Assembly: GCA_013813185.1 (NCBI GenBank)
Contig: JACCSD010000343.1
Coordinates: 1-12,965, forward strand
DNA from: Burkholderiaceae bacterium
GTDB lineage: Bacteria; Pseudomonadota; Gammaproteobacteria; Burkholderiales; Burkholderiaceae_F
Reading direction: 5' to 3'
DNA: 12,965 bases
Positions 1 to 9,451 of this stretch are shown here, in pieces. The translations under genes were made by a program, and so were the position numbers. Below the pieces are notes generated by a model. It did no database searches. It saw nothing but the letters and a program-made list of their open reading frames with translations, and was not told the DNA's origin. Each line of letters begins with the position of its first letter. Position 1 is the stretch's first letter.

Positions 1-546
1 CTCGTCGACGTCGAGCGATTGGGCGGGGGGCTGTTGCGTGTGAGTTTGGATGCCGAAAATGCAATCGGGCTGGAAGACTGCGAGCGCGTGAGCCGCCAGC
101 TGTCGCACTTGTTTGCGGTGGAGCAGATCGACTATCAGCGGCTCGAAGTGTCTTCGCCCGGTTTGGACCGCCGCCTGCGCGGAGTTGACGATTTCGCCCG
201 CTTTGTTGGAAAAGAGATCAACGTTCACTTGTACGCGCCGTCGGCCGCGGCAGGTGGTCGCAAGCGGATGCGCGGGTGTTTGGTGCAGGTACTTGGCAGC
301 GCCGGTGAAGAGCGGCTGCAGTTGGAGTTGACGGCCGATGAAGCCGAGGCGACCGGTGCGCCGCGGCGCGACCGTCGCGGCCAAAAGCCTCGCGCGCGTA
401 CGGAAGCGCCCGCTGTTGTAGAAATCCCGCTGGCGGATATCGACAAGGCGCGGCTGGTACCGGAATTGGATTTTCGCCCGGCGCGTAAAGCGGGTGCGAT
501 AGAGGGCACGACAGGTAGTTTGGGGAGTGAAGTTCATGAGCCGTGA
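1..546 (+). CDS. rimP: Ribosome maturation factor RimP (5' end missing)
   Basis: RimP binds the free 30S subunit and assists its maturation, acting with ribosomal proteins of the head region. The reading frame is open from base 1 (it begins LVDVERLGGG), so the native start lies left of the window and probably only a dozen or so residues are missing. The family signature is plain: GLEDCERVSRQLSHLF followed by YQRLEVSSPGLDR, then the C-terminal SH3-like part ending in IPLADIDKARLVPELDF. Between the C-terminal strands there is a basic, low-complexity insert (around APRRDRRGQKPRART), and a short tail follows the DKARLVPELDF block, so the protein is longer than the usual 150-or-so residues. It is the first visible gene of the operon, and its last 11 bases overlap the start of nusA, which suggests translational coupling. 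Identification is firm; the role of the insert is unknown. Confidence 0.95.
   Translation, partial: LVDVERLGGGLLRVSLDAENAIGLEDCERVSRQLSHLFAVEQIDYQRLEVSSPGLDRRLRGVDDFARFVGKEINVHLYAPSAAAGGRKRMRGCLVQVLGSAGEERLQLELTADEAEATGAPRRDRRGQKPRARTEAPAVVEIPLADIDKARLVPELDFRPARKAGAIEGTTGSLGSEVHEP
522..527 (+). promoter_or_regulatory. Shine-Dalgarno of nusA
   Basis: GGGGAG lies 8 nt upstream of the ATG at 536, inside the rimP coding sequence. It decides the start: an upstream in-frame GTG at 527 would overlap this motif and add three residues (MKF) not typical of NusA, whereas ATG 536 gives the standard MSREILLLVDALAREKNV N-terminus. Confidence 0.75.
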
Positions 547-2062
547 GATTTTGTTGTTGGTCGATGCGCTGGCGCGCGAGAAGAATGTGCCGAAAGACGT
601 CGTGTTCGGCGCGTTGGAACTTGCGCTTGCCACTGCGACCAAGAAGTTGTACGCCGAAGAAGACGTTGACATCCGGGTCGCGGTCGACCGCGAAACGGGT
701 GAGTACGACGCGTTTCGGCGCTGGCTAGTCGTGCCCGACGAAGCGGGCCTGCAGGAGCCCGGTCATCACATCATCTTGTCCGATGCGCGCGAGCAGATCG
801 CCGATGTCGAGCTCGAAGAGCACATCGAAGAGCAATTGCCCCGGCAGGATCTCGGGCGCCGGTTTGCTCAGGACACCAAGCAGGTCATCCTGCAAAAGAT
901 TCGCGACGCCGAGCGCGAACAGACGTTGAACGATTTTCTGGCGCGCGGCGATCTGATCGTCAGCGGTGCGATCAAACGGATGGACAAGGGCGACGCGATC
1001 ATCGAAGTCGGCAAGGTCGAAGCACGGCTGCCGCGCAGCGACATGATCCCGAAGGAAAATCTGCGCATCGGCGACCGGATTCGCGCGTACGTGCAGAAGA
1101 TCGATCGCACCGCGCGCGGCCCGCAGGTCATTTTGTCGCGCACGTCTCCGGAATTTCTGATGAAGCTTTTCGAGTTCGAAGTACCGGAGATCGAACAGGG
1201 ACTGCTGGTGATCAAGTCCGCGGCGCGCGATCCTGGCGTGCGCGCGAAGATCGCGGTCTGGACCAACGACCGGCGCATCGATCCGATCGGGACCTGCGTC
1301 GGCATGCGCGGCTCGCGCGTGCAGGCAGTGACCAACGAACTCGCCGGCGAAAGGGTGGACATCGTGTTGTGGTCCGATGATCCGGCCCAGTTTGTGATCG
1401 GCGCGCTGGCGCCGGCCAACGTTTCGTCGATCCTGGTCGACGAAGACAAGCACGCGATGGACGTCGTGGTCGACGAAGACAATCTGGCGATCGCCATCGG
1501 GCGCAGCGGTCAGAACGTGCGGTTGGCGTCCGAGCTCACAGGCTGGCAGATCAACATCATGACGGCCGAAGAATCATCGACGAAACAGGAAGGCGAGCAG
1601 TCGTCGGTGCGCGCGACGTTTGTCGAAAAGCTCGACGTCGACGAGGAAATCGCCAACATCCTGATCGGCGAGGGCTTCGGCAGCCTGGAGGAGATCGCGT
1701 ACGTTCCGGTCAACGAATTGCTCGAAATCGACGCGTTCGACGAAGAAACGGTTGAAGAGCTTCGCACCCGCGCCCGTAACGCGCTTCTGACCGAGGCGAT
1801 CAAGCGCGAAGAAGGCGTCGAGCAGGCCGAAAAGGATTTGCTCGACCTCGACGGCATGGATACCGCGCTATCGACGAAGCTGGCGGAAAACTCGATCCGC
1901 ACGCGCGATGACCTGGCCGAGCTCGCGGTCGACGAGCTGACCGAGATGACCGGCATCGACGACGAGCGCGCCAAGACACTAATCATGGCGGCGCGCGCGC
2001 ATTGGTTTGCCGATGAGCAGAAGCAGGAACAAGAGCACGAGCAGGAAGTAGCCGGAAGGTAG
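536..2062 (+). CDS. nusA: Transcription termination/antitermination protein NusA
   Basis: NusA binds RNA polymerase near the RNA exit channel, modulates pausing and intrinsic termination, and takes part in Nus-factor antitermination of rRNA operons. From ATG 536 the product is 508 residues, close to the E. coli length. The order of parts is the RNAP-binding N-terminal domain (about 1-125), an S1 domain (about 135-200), KH1 with its GMRG loop at 256-259, and KH2 with GRSG at 322-325 inside the hallmark AIGRSGQNVRLASELTGW. Two C-terminal helix-hairpin-helix acidic repeats follow (about 360-430 and 435-500), then a Gln/Glu-rich tail. The two acidic repeats are typical of proteobacterial NusA, where they contact the RNAP alpha subunit or lambda N and autoinhibit RNA binding. 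The start overlaps rimP by 11 bp, and infB begins 13 bp after the stop. Nothing appears broken. Confidence 0.98.
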   Translation: MSREILLLVDALAREKNVPKDVVFGALELALATATKKLYAEEDVDIRVAVDRETGEYDAFRRWLVVPDEAGLQEPGHHIILSDAREQIADVELEEHIEEQLPRQDLGRRFAQDTKQVILQKIRDAEREQTLNDFLARGDLIVSGAIKRMDKGDAIIEVGKVEARLPRSDMIPKENLRIGDRIRAYVQKIDRTARGPQVILSRTSPEFLMKLFEFEVPEIEQGLLVIKSAARDPGVRAKIAVWTNDRRIDPIGTCVGMRGSRVQAVTNELAGERVDIVLWSDDPAQFVIGALAPANVSSILVDEDKHAMDVVVDEDNLAIAIGRSGQNVRLASELTGWQINIMTAEESSTKQEGEQSSVRATFVEKLDVDEEIANILIGEGFGSLEEIAYVPVNELLEIDAFDEETVEELRTRARNALLTEAIKREEGVEQAEKDLLDLDGMDTALSTKLAENSIRTRDDLAELAVDELTEMTGIDDERAKTLIMAARAHWFADEQKQEQEHEQEVAGR

Positions 2063-2075
2063 GGTTAAGACATTT

Positions 2076-4820
<2,745 letters not shown>

Positions 4821-4829
4821 ACCTGACCG

Positions 4830-5186
4830 ATGAAGCCAGCATCCAAACCCGGCCGTGGGCTGCGCATTGCCGATCAGATCCAGCGCGACGTCGCGGAGAT
4901 GATTCAGCGCGAGGTCTCGGTCGAGCGCGCCGGGCTGGTGACGCTGACGGGCGTTGAAGTAACCGCCGATTACGCGCATGCGAAGGTGTACTTCACGACC
5001 ATCGGCGCACCGGTCGAAGCAGCGCAGCAGGTGTTGCGTGACAAGGCCGGTTATTTTCATTCGCTGCTCTTCAAGCGGCTGAAGATTCACACGATTCCTC
5101 GGTTGACGTTTGTGCACGACGAGTCGGTTTCGCGCGGCATCGAGATCGACCGCTTGATCGAGCAGGCCAATCGGAATTCGGGTTAG
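4830..5186 (+). CDS. rbfA: 30S ribosome-binding factor RbfA
   Basis: RbfA is a small KH-fold protein that binds the 30S neck near the 5' end of 16S rRNA during late subunit maturation and supports growth in the cold. The 118 residues match the family: RIADQIQRDVAEMIQREV near the N-terminus, VTLTGVEVTADYAHAKVYFT in the centre, and RLTFVHDESVSRGIEID near the C-terminus. The length is slightly below the E. coli protein because the C-terminal tail is short. The gene starts 9 bp after infB and lacks a clear Shine-Dalgarno, so translation is probably coupled to infB. The truB start codon follows its stop after 2 bp. Confidence 0.96.
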   Translation: MKPASKPGRGLRIADQIQRDVAEMIQREVSVERAGLVTLTGVEVTADYAHAKVYFTTIGAPVEAAQQVLRDKAGYFHSLLFKRLKIHTIPRLTFVHDESVSRGIEIDRLIEQANRNSG

Positions 5187-5188
5187 GT

Positions 5189-6172
5189 ATGTTGAAGCGC
5201 GCTAGCGATGAGCGCCGGGCCGCCCCAAGCTCATCGCGCGCCCCCGCGGGGGGCGGGCGCGCAACGACCGGGGGCGGACGTACTCGTGGGGATCGAATAA
5301 ACGGCGTGCTGCTGCTCGACAAGCCGGGCGGCATGACCTCCAACGCCGCATTGCAGACCGTGCGGCGGCTGTTGAACGCGGCGAAGGCGGGGCACACCGG
5401 CACGCTCGACCCGATGGCCACCGGTTTGCTGCCGCTGACCTTTGGTGAGGCGACCAAGTTTTCGGCGGATTTGCTGAATGCCGACAAGTCGTATCGAGCG
5501 ACGCTGAAGCTGGGAGCGACCACCAGCACCGGCGATGCCGAGGGCGCCGTGCTCGAGAGGTGCAATGTCGCCGTTACACACGCCGACGTTGATGCCGTGT
5601 TGTCACGCTTCGTCGGCACAATCGAGCAGGTGCCGCCGATGCATTCGGCGCTGAAGCGCGATGGCCGGCCGCTGTATGAGCTGGCGCGCGCCGGCGCCGA
5701 GGTCGAGCGGGCGCCGCGGCGGATCACGGTGCATCGCCTGGCGTTGATCGAACACCATGGCGACGCAGTGGTGGTTGATGTCGACTGCAGCAAGGGAACG
5801 TATGTGCGGGTACTCGCCGAAGACATCGGGCGCGCGCTCGGCTGCGGCGCGCACTTGAGTGCGCTGCGCCGGACACGGGCGGGCCGATTGAGCGTATGCG
5901 ATGCAGTTTCATTGACGGCGCTTCAGGACATGGCGCCGGGAGAGCGGCGAGCGCGACTGCTCCCGGAGGACGAACTGCTGGCCTCGCTGGCAACGGTGCG
6001 GCTCGACGCTGCGCACGCCGAGCGGTTTCGGCAGGGACAGCGTCTCGCGCTCGACGCCGAACCGCGCGGCCACCGCGTGCGCGTGTATGGCGGTACGAAT
6101 GAATTGCTCGGCACGGCAACCATCAGCGAGTGGGGTGTCGTCGAGCCGGAACGACTTGTAACGAATAACTGA
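5189..6172 (+). CDS. truB: tRNA pseudouridine(55) synthase TruB
   Basis: TruB isomerises U55 in the T-loop of essentially all elongator tRNAs and also has tRNA-chaperone activity. The protein has 327 residues. The catalytic domain contains GVLLLDKPGGMTSN (39-52) and the active-site block GHTGTLDPMATG (69-80) with catalytic Asp74. Tyr102 lies 28 residues further, the same spacing as Asp48-Tyr76 in E. coli. A C-terminal segment (about 255-325) corresponds to the small TruB C-terminal/PUA-like region. Compared with E. coli the N-terminus is about 26 residues longer and rich in Arg, Gly, Ser and Ala (GGGRATTGGGRTRG). No in-frame alternative start exists before the first conserved block, so ATG 5189, 2 bp after rbfA, is taken as the start. 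Extended basic N-termini are also seen in other betaproteobacterial TruB proteins. The extension contains a very GC-rich inverted repeat, listed separately. Confidence 0.96.
   Translation: MLKRASDERRAAPSSSRAPAGGGRATTGGGRTRGDRINGVLLLDKPGGMTSNAALQTVRRLLNAAKAGHTGTLDPMATGLLPLTFGEATKFSADLLNADKSYRATLKLGATTSTGDAEGAVLERCNVAVTHADVDAVLSRFVGTIEQVPPMHSALKRDGRPLYELARAGAEVERAPRRITVHRLALIEHHGDAVVVDVDCSKGTYVRVLAEDIGRALGCGAHLSALRRTRAGRLSVCDAVSLTALQDMAPGERRARLLPEDELLASLATVRLDAAHAERFRQGQRLALDAEPRGHRVRVYGGTNELLGTATISEWGVVEPERLVTNN
5236..5262 (+). repeat. All-G/C inverted repeat near the truB 5' end
   Basis: GCGCGCCC (5236-5243) is the exact reverse complement of GGGCGCGC (5255-5262). The inner CC/GG can also pair, leaving a small loop and one bulged C. 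All 27 bases are G or C. The predicted hairpin sits about 50 nt inside truB and is not followed by a T-run, so it is not an intrinsic terminator. It could slow ribosomes or polymerase, or it could simply reflect the Arg/Gly/Ala-rich extension it encodes. Confidence 0.5.
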
Positions 6173-6203
6173 GCGAACCACTGAAAACGAACGAGAGCCT
6201 CCG

Positions 6204-8048
6204 ATGAAACGCCCAATTCGAAACGTCGCGATCATCGCGCACGTTGATCACGGCAAGACCACGCTGGTCGACAAACTGCTGCAGCAATCCGGCACGTTCC
6301 GCGAGAATCAGCAGCTGACCGAGCGTGTGATGGACAGCAACGACCTCGAGCGTGAGCGCGGCATCACGATCCTCGCAAAAAACTGCGCGGTCGACTACGA
6401 GGGAACGCACATCAACATCGTCGACACGCCGGGCCATGCGGACTTCGGCGGCGAAGTCGAGCGCGTGCTGTCGATGGTCGACGGCGTGCTGCTGTTGGTG
6501 GACGCGGTCGAGGGCCCGATGCCGCAGACGCGCTTTGTGACACGCAAGGCGCTGGCACAGGGGTTAAAGCCGATCGTCGTCGTCAACAAGATCGACCGGC
6601 CCGGCGCGCGCGCCGACTGGGTCGTCAACCATACGTTCGATCTGTTCGACAAACTGGGTGCGGCCGAAGAGCAGCTCGATTTTCCGGTGATCTATGCGTC
6701 GGCATTGCATGGCTATGCGGGTACGTCGCCGGACGTGCGCAGCGGCGATTTGAAGCCGTTGTTCGAGGCGATCCTCGCGCATGTGCGAGTGCGCGACGAT
6801 GATCCCGATAAATCGCTGCAGCTGCAGATCTGTTCGCTCGATTATTCAAGCTACGTTGGCAAGATCGGCATCGGCCGCATCAGCCGCGGGCGGCTGCGCG
6901 CCGGGCAGGAGGTGCTGGTGATGCATGGCCCCGAGGGCGCTCAGAACGCACCGACCACCCGGGGCCGCGTCAATCAGGTGCTGACGTTCAAGGGGCTCGA
7001 GCGGCAGGTGGTCGAGGAAGCGATTGCCGGCGACATCGTGCTGATCAATGGCCTGGACGACATCGGGATCGGCTGCACGCTGACGCCGGTGGATTTTCCC
7101 GATGCGCTGCCGCTGCTCAGAGTCGATGAGCCGACGCTGATGATGAACTTTCAGGTCAACACATCGCCGCTGGCCGGGCGCGAAGGCAAATACGTCACCA
7201 GCCGGCAATTGCGCGAGCGGCTTCAGCGCGAGCTCAAATCGAACGTCGCAATGCGCATGCGCGAGACCGACGACGAACAGGTCTTCGAGGTCGCCGGTCG
7301 CGGCGAATTGCATCTGACGATCCTGCTCGAGAACATGCGGCGCGAGGGTTACGAAATGGCGGTCGGGCGTCCGCGCGTGTTGTTCAAGGAAGTCAGTGGG
7401 CCAAATGGCGTCGAGCGGCTCGAGCCCTTCGAGATGCTCAGCGTCGACGTCGAAGACCAGAACCAGGGCGCGATCATGGAAGAGCTCGGCCGGCGCAAGG
7501 GTGATCTGCAGGACATGCAGCCCGACGGCAGGGGCAGGGTGCGGCTCGAGTATCGAATTCCTGCGCGCGGTCTGATCGGCTTTCAGGGCGAGTTCATGAC
7601 GCTCACGCGCGGCACTGGCTTGATGAGTCACGTGTTCGATGACTATGGCCCGGTTCGCACAGGAGAGGTCGGCGAGCGCCGCAACGGTGTGCTGATCAGC
7701 CAGGACGAGGGCGACGCAGTTGCCTACGCGCTTTGGAAATTGCAGGAGCGCGGCCGCATGTTCGTCAGCCCGGGTGACAAGCTGTACGAAGGCATGATCA
7801 TCGGCATCAATTCGCGCGAAAACGACCTGGTCGTCAACCCGGTGCGTGAAAAGAAGCTCACCAACGTGCGCGCGTCGGGCAAGGACGAGCATATCGATCT
7901 GGTCACGCCGATCGCGCTGACACTCGAGTCTGCGGTCGAGTTCATTGCGGACGATGAGCTGGTCGAAATCACGCCGCACAGCATTCGTCTGCGGAAGAGA
8001 TATTTAAAAGAACATGAGCGCAAGCGCGCACAACGGGAAGCTGCTTAA
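6204..8048 (+). CDS. typA: Ribosome-associated translational GTPase TypA/BipA
   Basis: TypA/BipA is an EF-G-like GTPase that binds 70S ribosomes at the A-site factor region and is needed for 50S assembly and growth at low temperature or under stress. The 614 residues agree with the roughly 607-residue E. coli protein. G motifs are AHVDHGKT (12-19), switch II DTPGH (74-78) and NKID (128-131); the switch I segment DLERERGITILAKN is present. The EF-G-like beta-barrel and domains III/V follow, then the BipA-specific C-terminal domain with IPARGLIGFQGEFMTLTRGTG-type sequence and LVNPVREKKLTNVRASGKDE. The sequence resembles BipA rather than LepA or EF-G. A GAGAG motif lies shortly before the ATG. 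The gene follows truB by 31 bp, an order familiar from betaproteobacteria, and its 3' end overlaps the next gene. Confidence 0.97.
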   Translation: MKRPIRNVAIIAHVDHGKTTLVDKLLQQSGTFRENQQLTERVMDSNDLERERGITILAKNCAVDYEGTHINIVDTPGHADFGGEVERVLSMVDGVLLLVDAVEGPMPQTRFVTRKALAQGLKPIVVVNKIDRPGARADWVVNHTFDLFDKLGAAEEQLDFPVIYASALHGYAGTSPDVRSGDLKPLFEAILAHVRVRDDDPDKSLQLQICSLDYSSYVGKIGIGRISRGRLRAGQEVLVMHGPEGAQNAPTTRGRVNQVLTFKGLERQVVEEAIAGDIVLINGLDDIGIGCTLTPVDFPDALPLLRVDEPTLMMNFQVNTSPLAGREGKYVTSRQLRERLQRELKSNVAMRMRETDDEQVFEVAGRGELHLTILLENMRREGYEMAVGRPRVLFKEVSGPNGVERLEPFEMLSVDVEDQNQGAIMEELGRRKGDLQDMQPDGRGRVRLEYRIPARGLIGFQGEFMTLTRGTGLMSHVFDDYGPVRTGEVGERRNGVLISQDEGDAVAYALWKLQERGRMFVSPGDKLYEGMIIGINSRENDLVVNPVREKKLTNVRASGKDEHIDLVTPIALTLESAVEFIADDELVEITPHSIRLRKRYLKEHERKRAQREAA

Positions 8049-8946
8049 CTCCAATCGCGCGGCGCATCGCCGCGCGCTCATCCTGATGATCATCGCGCCG
8101 GCTTTATGGAGCATCGCCGGCGTTGTCACTCGTCACCTCTCCCCCGAGCTGCAAGCGCAGGGCCGGTTTGAAATTACGCTCTGGCGCAGTGTGTTCGCTG
8201 CGATATTCGTCGGGGGATTTCTGCTGTTCGTGCAGCGCGACTTCGTCGGCTCGCTGTGCCGAGCCGGCGTTGCCGGGCTGCTGTCGGGCGCGATGTGGGC
8301 GACCATGTTCACGTGCTTCATGCTGGCGCTGACCTTGACGTCGACCGCCAACACGTTGATCGTGCTCGCGGTGGCACCGTTGACCACTGCTTTGCTGGCG
8401 CGTGCTTTCTTGACGGCTCCGATACCGCCTCGGACGTGGGCGGCGATTGCGATTGCGACAGTCGGCATCGGCGCGATGTTCGCGGACAGCCTGCGCATCG
8501 AATCCGGCACAGCGGCGCTCGGCATGCTGATCGCTTTCGGCGCGCCGCTCGCGTCGGCGATCAACGTGGTGATCCTGAAGAAGCGCGGCGGGAGCGTCGA
8601 TCTGATTCCGGCAGTATTCCTGGGCGGCACGATTTCAGCGCTGCTTGTGATGCCATTTGCGTGGCCCTTGATGGCCGATGCACGCGACATCGCGTTGCTC
8701 GCCTTGCTCGGGTTCTTTCAACTCGGGTTGCCGTGCATGTTGCTCGTGATCGCCGCGCGCCAGCTTTCTGCCACCGAAGTTGCCTTGTTGGCATTGCTCG
8801 AAGTGGTGCTGGGCCCGCTCTGGGCGTGGCTAGGGGCGGGCGAAGTCCCCAGCGCGAGCGCGCTGTTCGGCGGCGCGCTGGTGCTGTCGGCGCTGCTGTT
8901 CAATGAAATGGTCGCGGCGCGCCGCACTTCAATGGCGCGCCGTTAA
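8014..8946 (+). CDS. EamA/DMT-superfamily membrane transporter
   Basis: The product is a 310-residue integral inner-membrane protein built like drug/metabolite transporter (EamA) family members: two repeats of about five hydrophobic helices. The first repeat starts with ALILMIIAPALWSIAGVVTR and contains the typical LWRSVFA (R58) and NTLIVLAVAPLTTALLARAFL. The second begins near GMLIAFGAPLASAINVVILKK and ends with ALFGGALVLSALLFNE. DMT proteins of this kind export small metabolites or amino acids; the substrate cannot be read from the sequence. The start at ATG 8014 lies inside typA (35-bp overlap, different frame). The next in-frame ATG (8086) would cut into helix 1, so 8014 is preferred, although only weak purine-rich sequence (GGAAGAGA, about 14 nt upstream) precedes it. 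It ends 7 bp from the convergent lipoprotein gene. Confidence 0.88.
   Translation: MSASAHNGKLLNSNRAAHRRALILMIIAPALWSIAGVVTRHLSPELQAQGRFEITLWRSVFAAIFVGGFLLFVQRDFVGSLCRAGVAGLLSGAMWATMFTCFMLALTLTSTANTLIVLAVAPLTTALLARAFLTAPIPPRTWAAIAIATVGIGAMFADSLRIESGTAALGMLIAFGAPLASAINVVILKKRGGSVDLIPAVFLGGTISALLVMPFAWPLMADARDIALLALLGFFQLGLPCMLLVIAARQLSATEVALLALLEVVLGPLWAWLGAGEVPSASALFGGALVLSALLFNEMVAARRTSMARR
8916..8941. terminator. Hairpin at convergent gene ends (possible terminator)
   Basis: GGCGCGCC occurs at 8916-8923 and again at 8934-8941, separated by 10 nt. The octamer is its own reverse complement, so the two copies can form an 8-bp GC stem. It lies at the very end of the transporter gene, just before the convergent lipoprotein gene end. 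Neither strand has a clear T-run after it, so efficient intrinsic termination is uncertain; a coding-sequence coincidence (Ala-Arg-Arg codons) is possible. Confidence 0.3.
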
Positions 8947-8953
8947 CGAGGTG

Positions 8954-9250
8954 TCAGCCGCGAACGACGTTCGACGGCAGCGGTTGCACCCACCGAGCCT
9001 GTCCTGCGGTGGCCGAGGCGCAGGTTGCGTTGAAACCGCGGCCCAGCGAGTCTTCCAATCGCAACCGGACGTTCTGGCCGCTGCCCGACGCATCCACTCC
9101 GTCGACTCGTACCACCTTGAGCCCTTCGTTGCGCGCAAAGTAGACGCACTGTTGCTCGGCGGATGAATTGCCCGGCACCGTTGAAGCGCAACTCGCGAGG
9201 ACTGCCGCCGCGAGCGGCGCGATAAGGTAATTTTCATTGGTTTCCTCCAT
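8954..9250 (-). CDS. Small putative lipoprotein, start region possibly frameshifted
   Basis: The open frame encodes 98 residues with a hydrophobic segment and a lipobox, IAPLAAAVLASC (Cys21), followed by a short soluble domain with two further cysteines (C35, C77) that could form a disulfide in the periplasm. I do not recognise the family. The in-frame ATG at 9250 gives an acidic leader, MEETNEN, which is abnormal for a lipoprotein signal, and it lacks a clear Shine-Dalgarno. A textbook GGAGG with 6-nt spacing instead serves an ATG at 9237 that is out of frame by one base. Adding one A to the four-A run after that ATG would give MKNYLIAPLAAAVLASC, an ideal signal peptide. The gene is therefore either frameshifted (sequencing error or recent mutation) or uses the weaker start. 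It converges on the transporter with a 7-bp gap and diverges from the methyltransferase gene. Confidence 0.6.
   Translation of the reverse strand: MEETNENYLIAPLAAAVLASCASTVPGNSSAEQQCVYFARNEGLKVVRVDGVDASGSGQNVRLRLEDSLGRGFNATCASATAGQARWVQPLPSNVVRG
9244..9248 (-). promoter_or_regulatory. Shine-Dalgarno pointing to an out-of-frame ATG
   Basis: On the minus strand GGAGG is followed by six nucleotides and then ATG (9237-9235). This is the best ribosome-binding site near the lipoprotein gene, but that ATG reads MKITLSRR and not the lipoprotein frame. The five bases fall inside the first codons of the longer in-frame start at 9250. Confidence 0.6.
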
Positions 9251-9409
9251 GGCGGAGAGGCGACTCTAGGAGCAGGGCGACGCAGGGCACATCGCTGTGC
9301 GACGAATTGCAGATCGCTGGGGACGAAGCGCTTGCGCCTGGGATCGAGCAGGTATGTCAACTGCTGGAAACGTCGGCGTGAATTCGGCAAGCGCCTGCTG
9401 TGAGCCGCT

Positions 9410-9415
9410 TATAGT
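9410..9415 (+). promoter_or_regulatory. Possible -10 box upstream of the methyltransferase
   Basis: TATAGT lies about 37 nt upstream of the methyltransferase start, in the 201-bp gap between the divergent lipoprotein and methyltransferase genes. The same TATAGT is used in the better-supported promoter of the receptor gene further right. No good -35 hexamer is seen at 16-18 nt, so this is a weak call. On the opposite strand a TTGACA (9360-9355) occurs, but no good -10 follows it. Confidence 0.25.
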
Positions 9416-9451
9416 CGTACCCAGAGACAGAAATCAAATAGGAGCAAAGTG

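Noticed and set aside
725..1453. Minus-strand open frame opposite nusA
   Set aside because: It is antisense to conserved NusA S1/KH coding sequence, with no recognisable protein signature.
6846..7979. Long minus-strand open frame (377 codons) opposite typA
   Set aside because: It is fully antisense to TypA, rich in His/Arg/Asp/Ala, and has no domain or ribosome-binding site.
9355..9360. TTGACA on the minus strand upstream of the lipoprotein gene
   Set aside because: No acceptable -10 hexamer is found 16-18 nt downstream, so it was not called as a promoter.
8929..9390. Minus-strand frame containing MKITLSRR after the GGAGG site
   Set aside because: Beyond the first codons the product is Arg/Ser-rich with no domain, while the adjacent frame holds a lipobox and a plausible mature protein. 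It is treated as evidence for a start-region frameshift and not as a separate gene.
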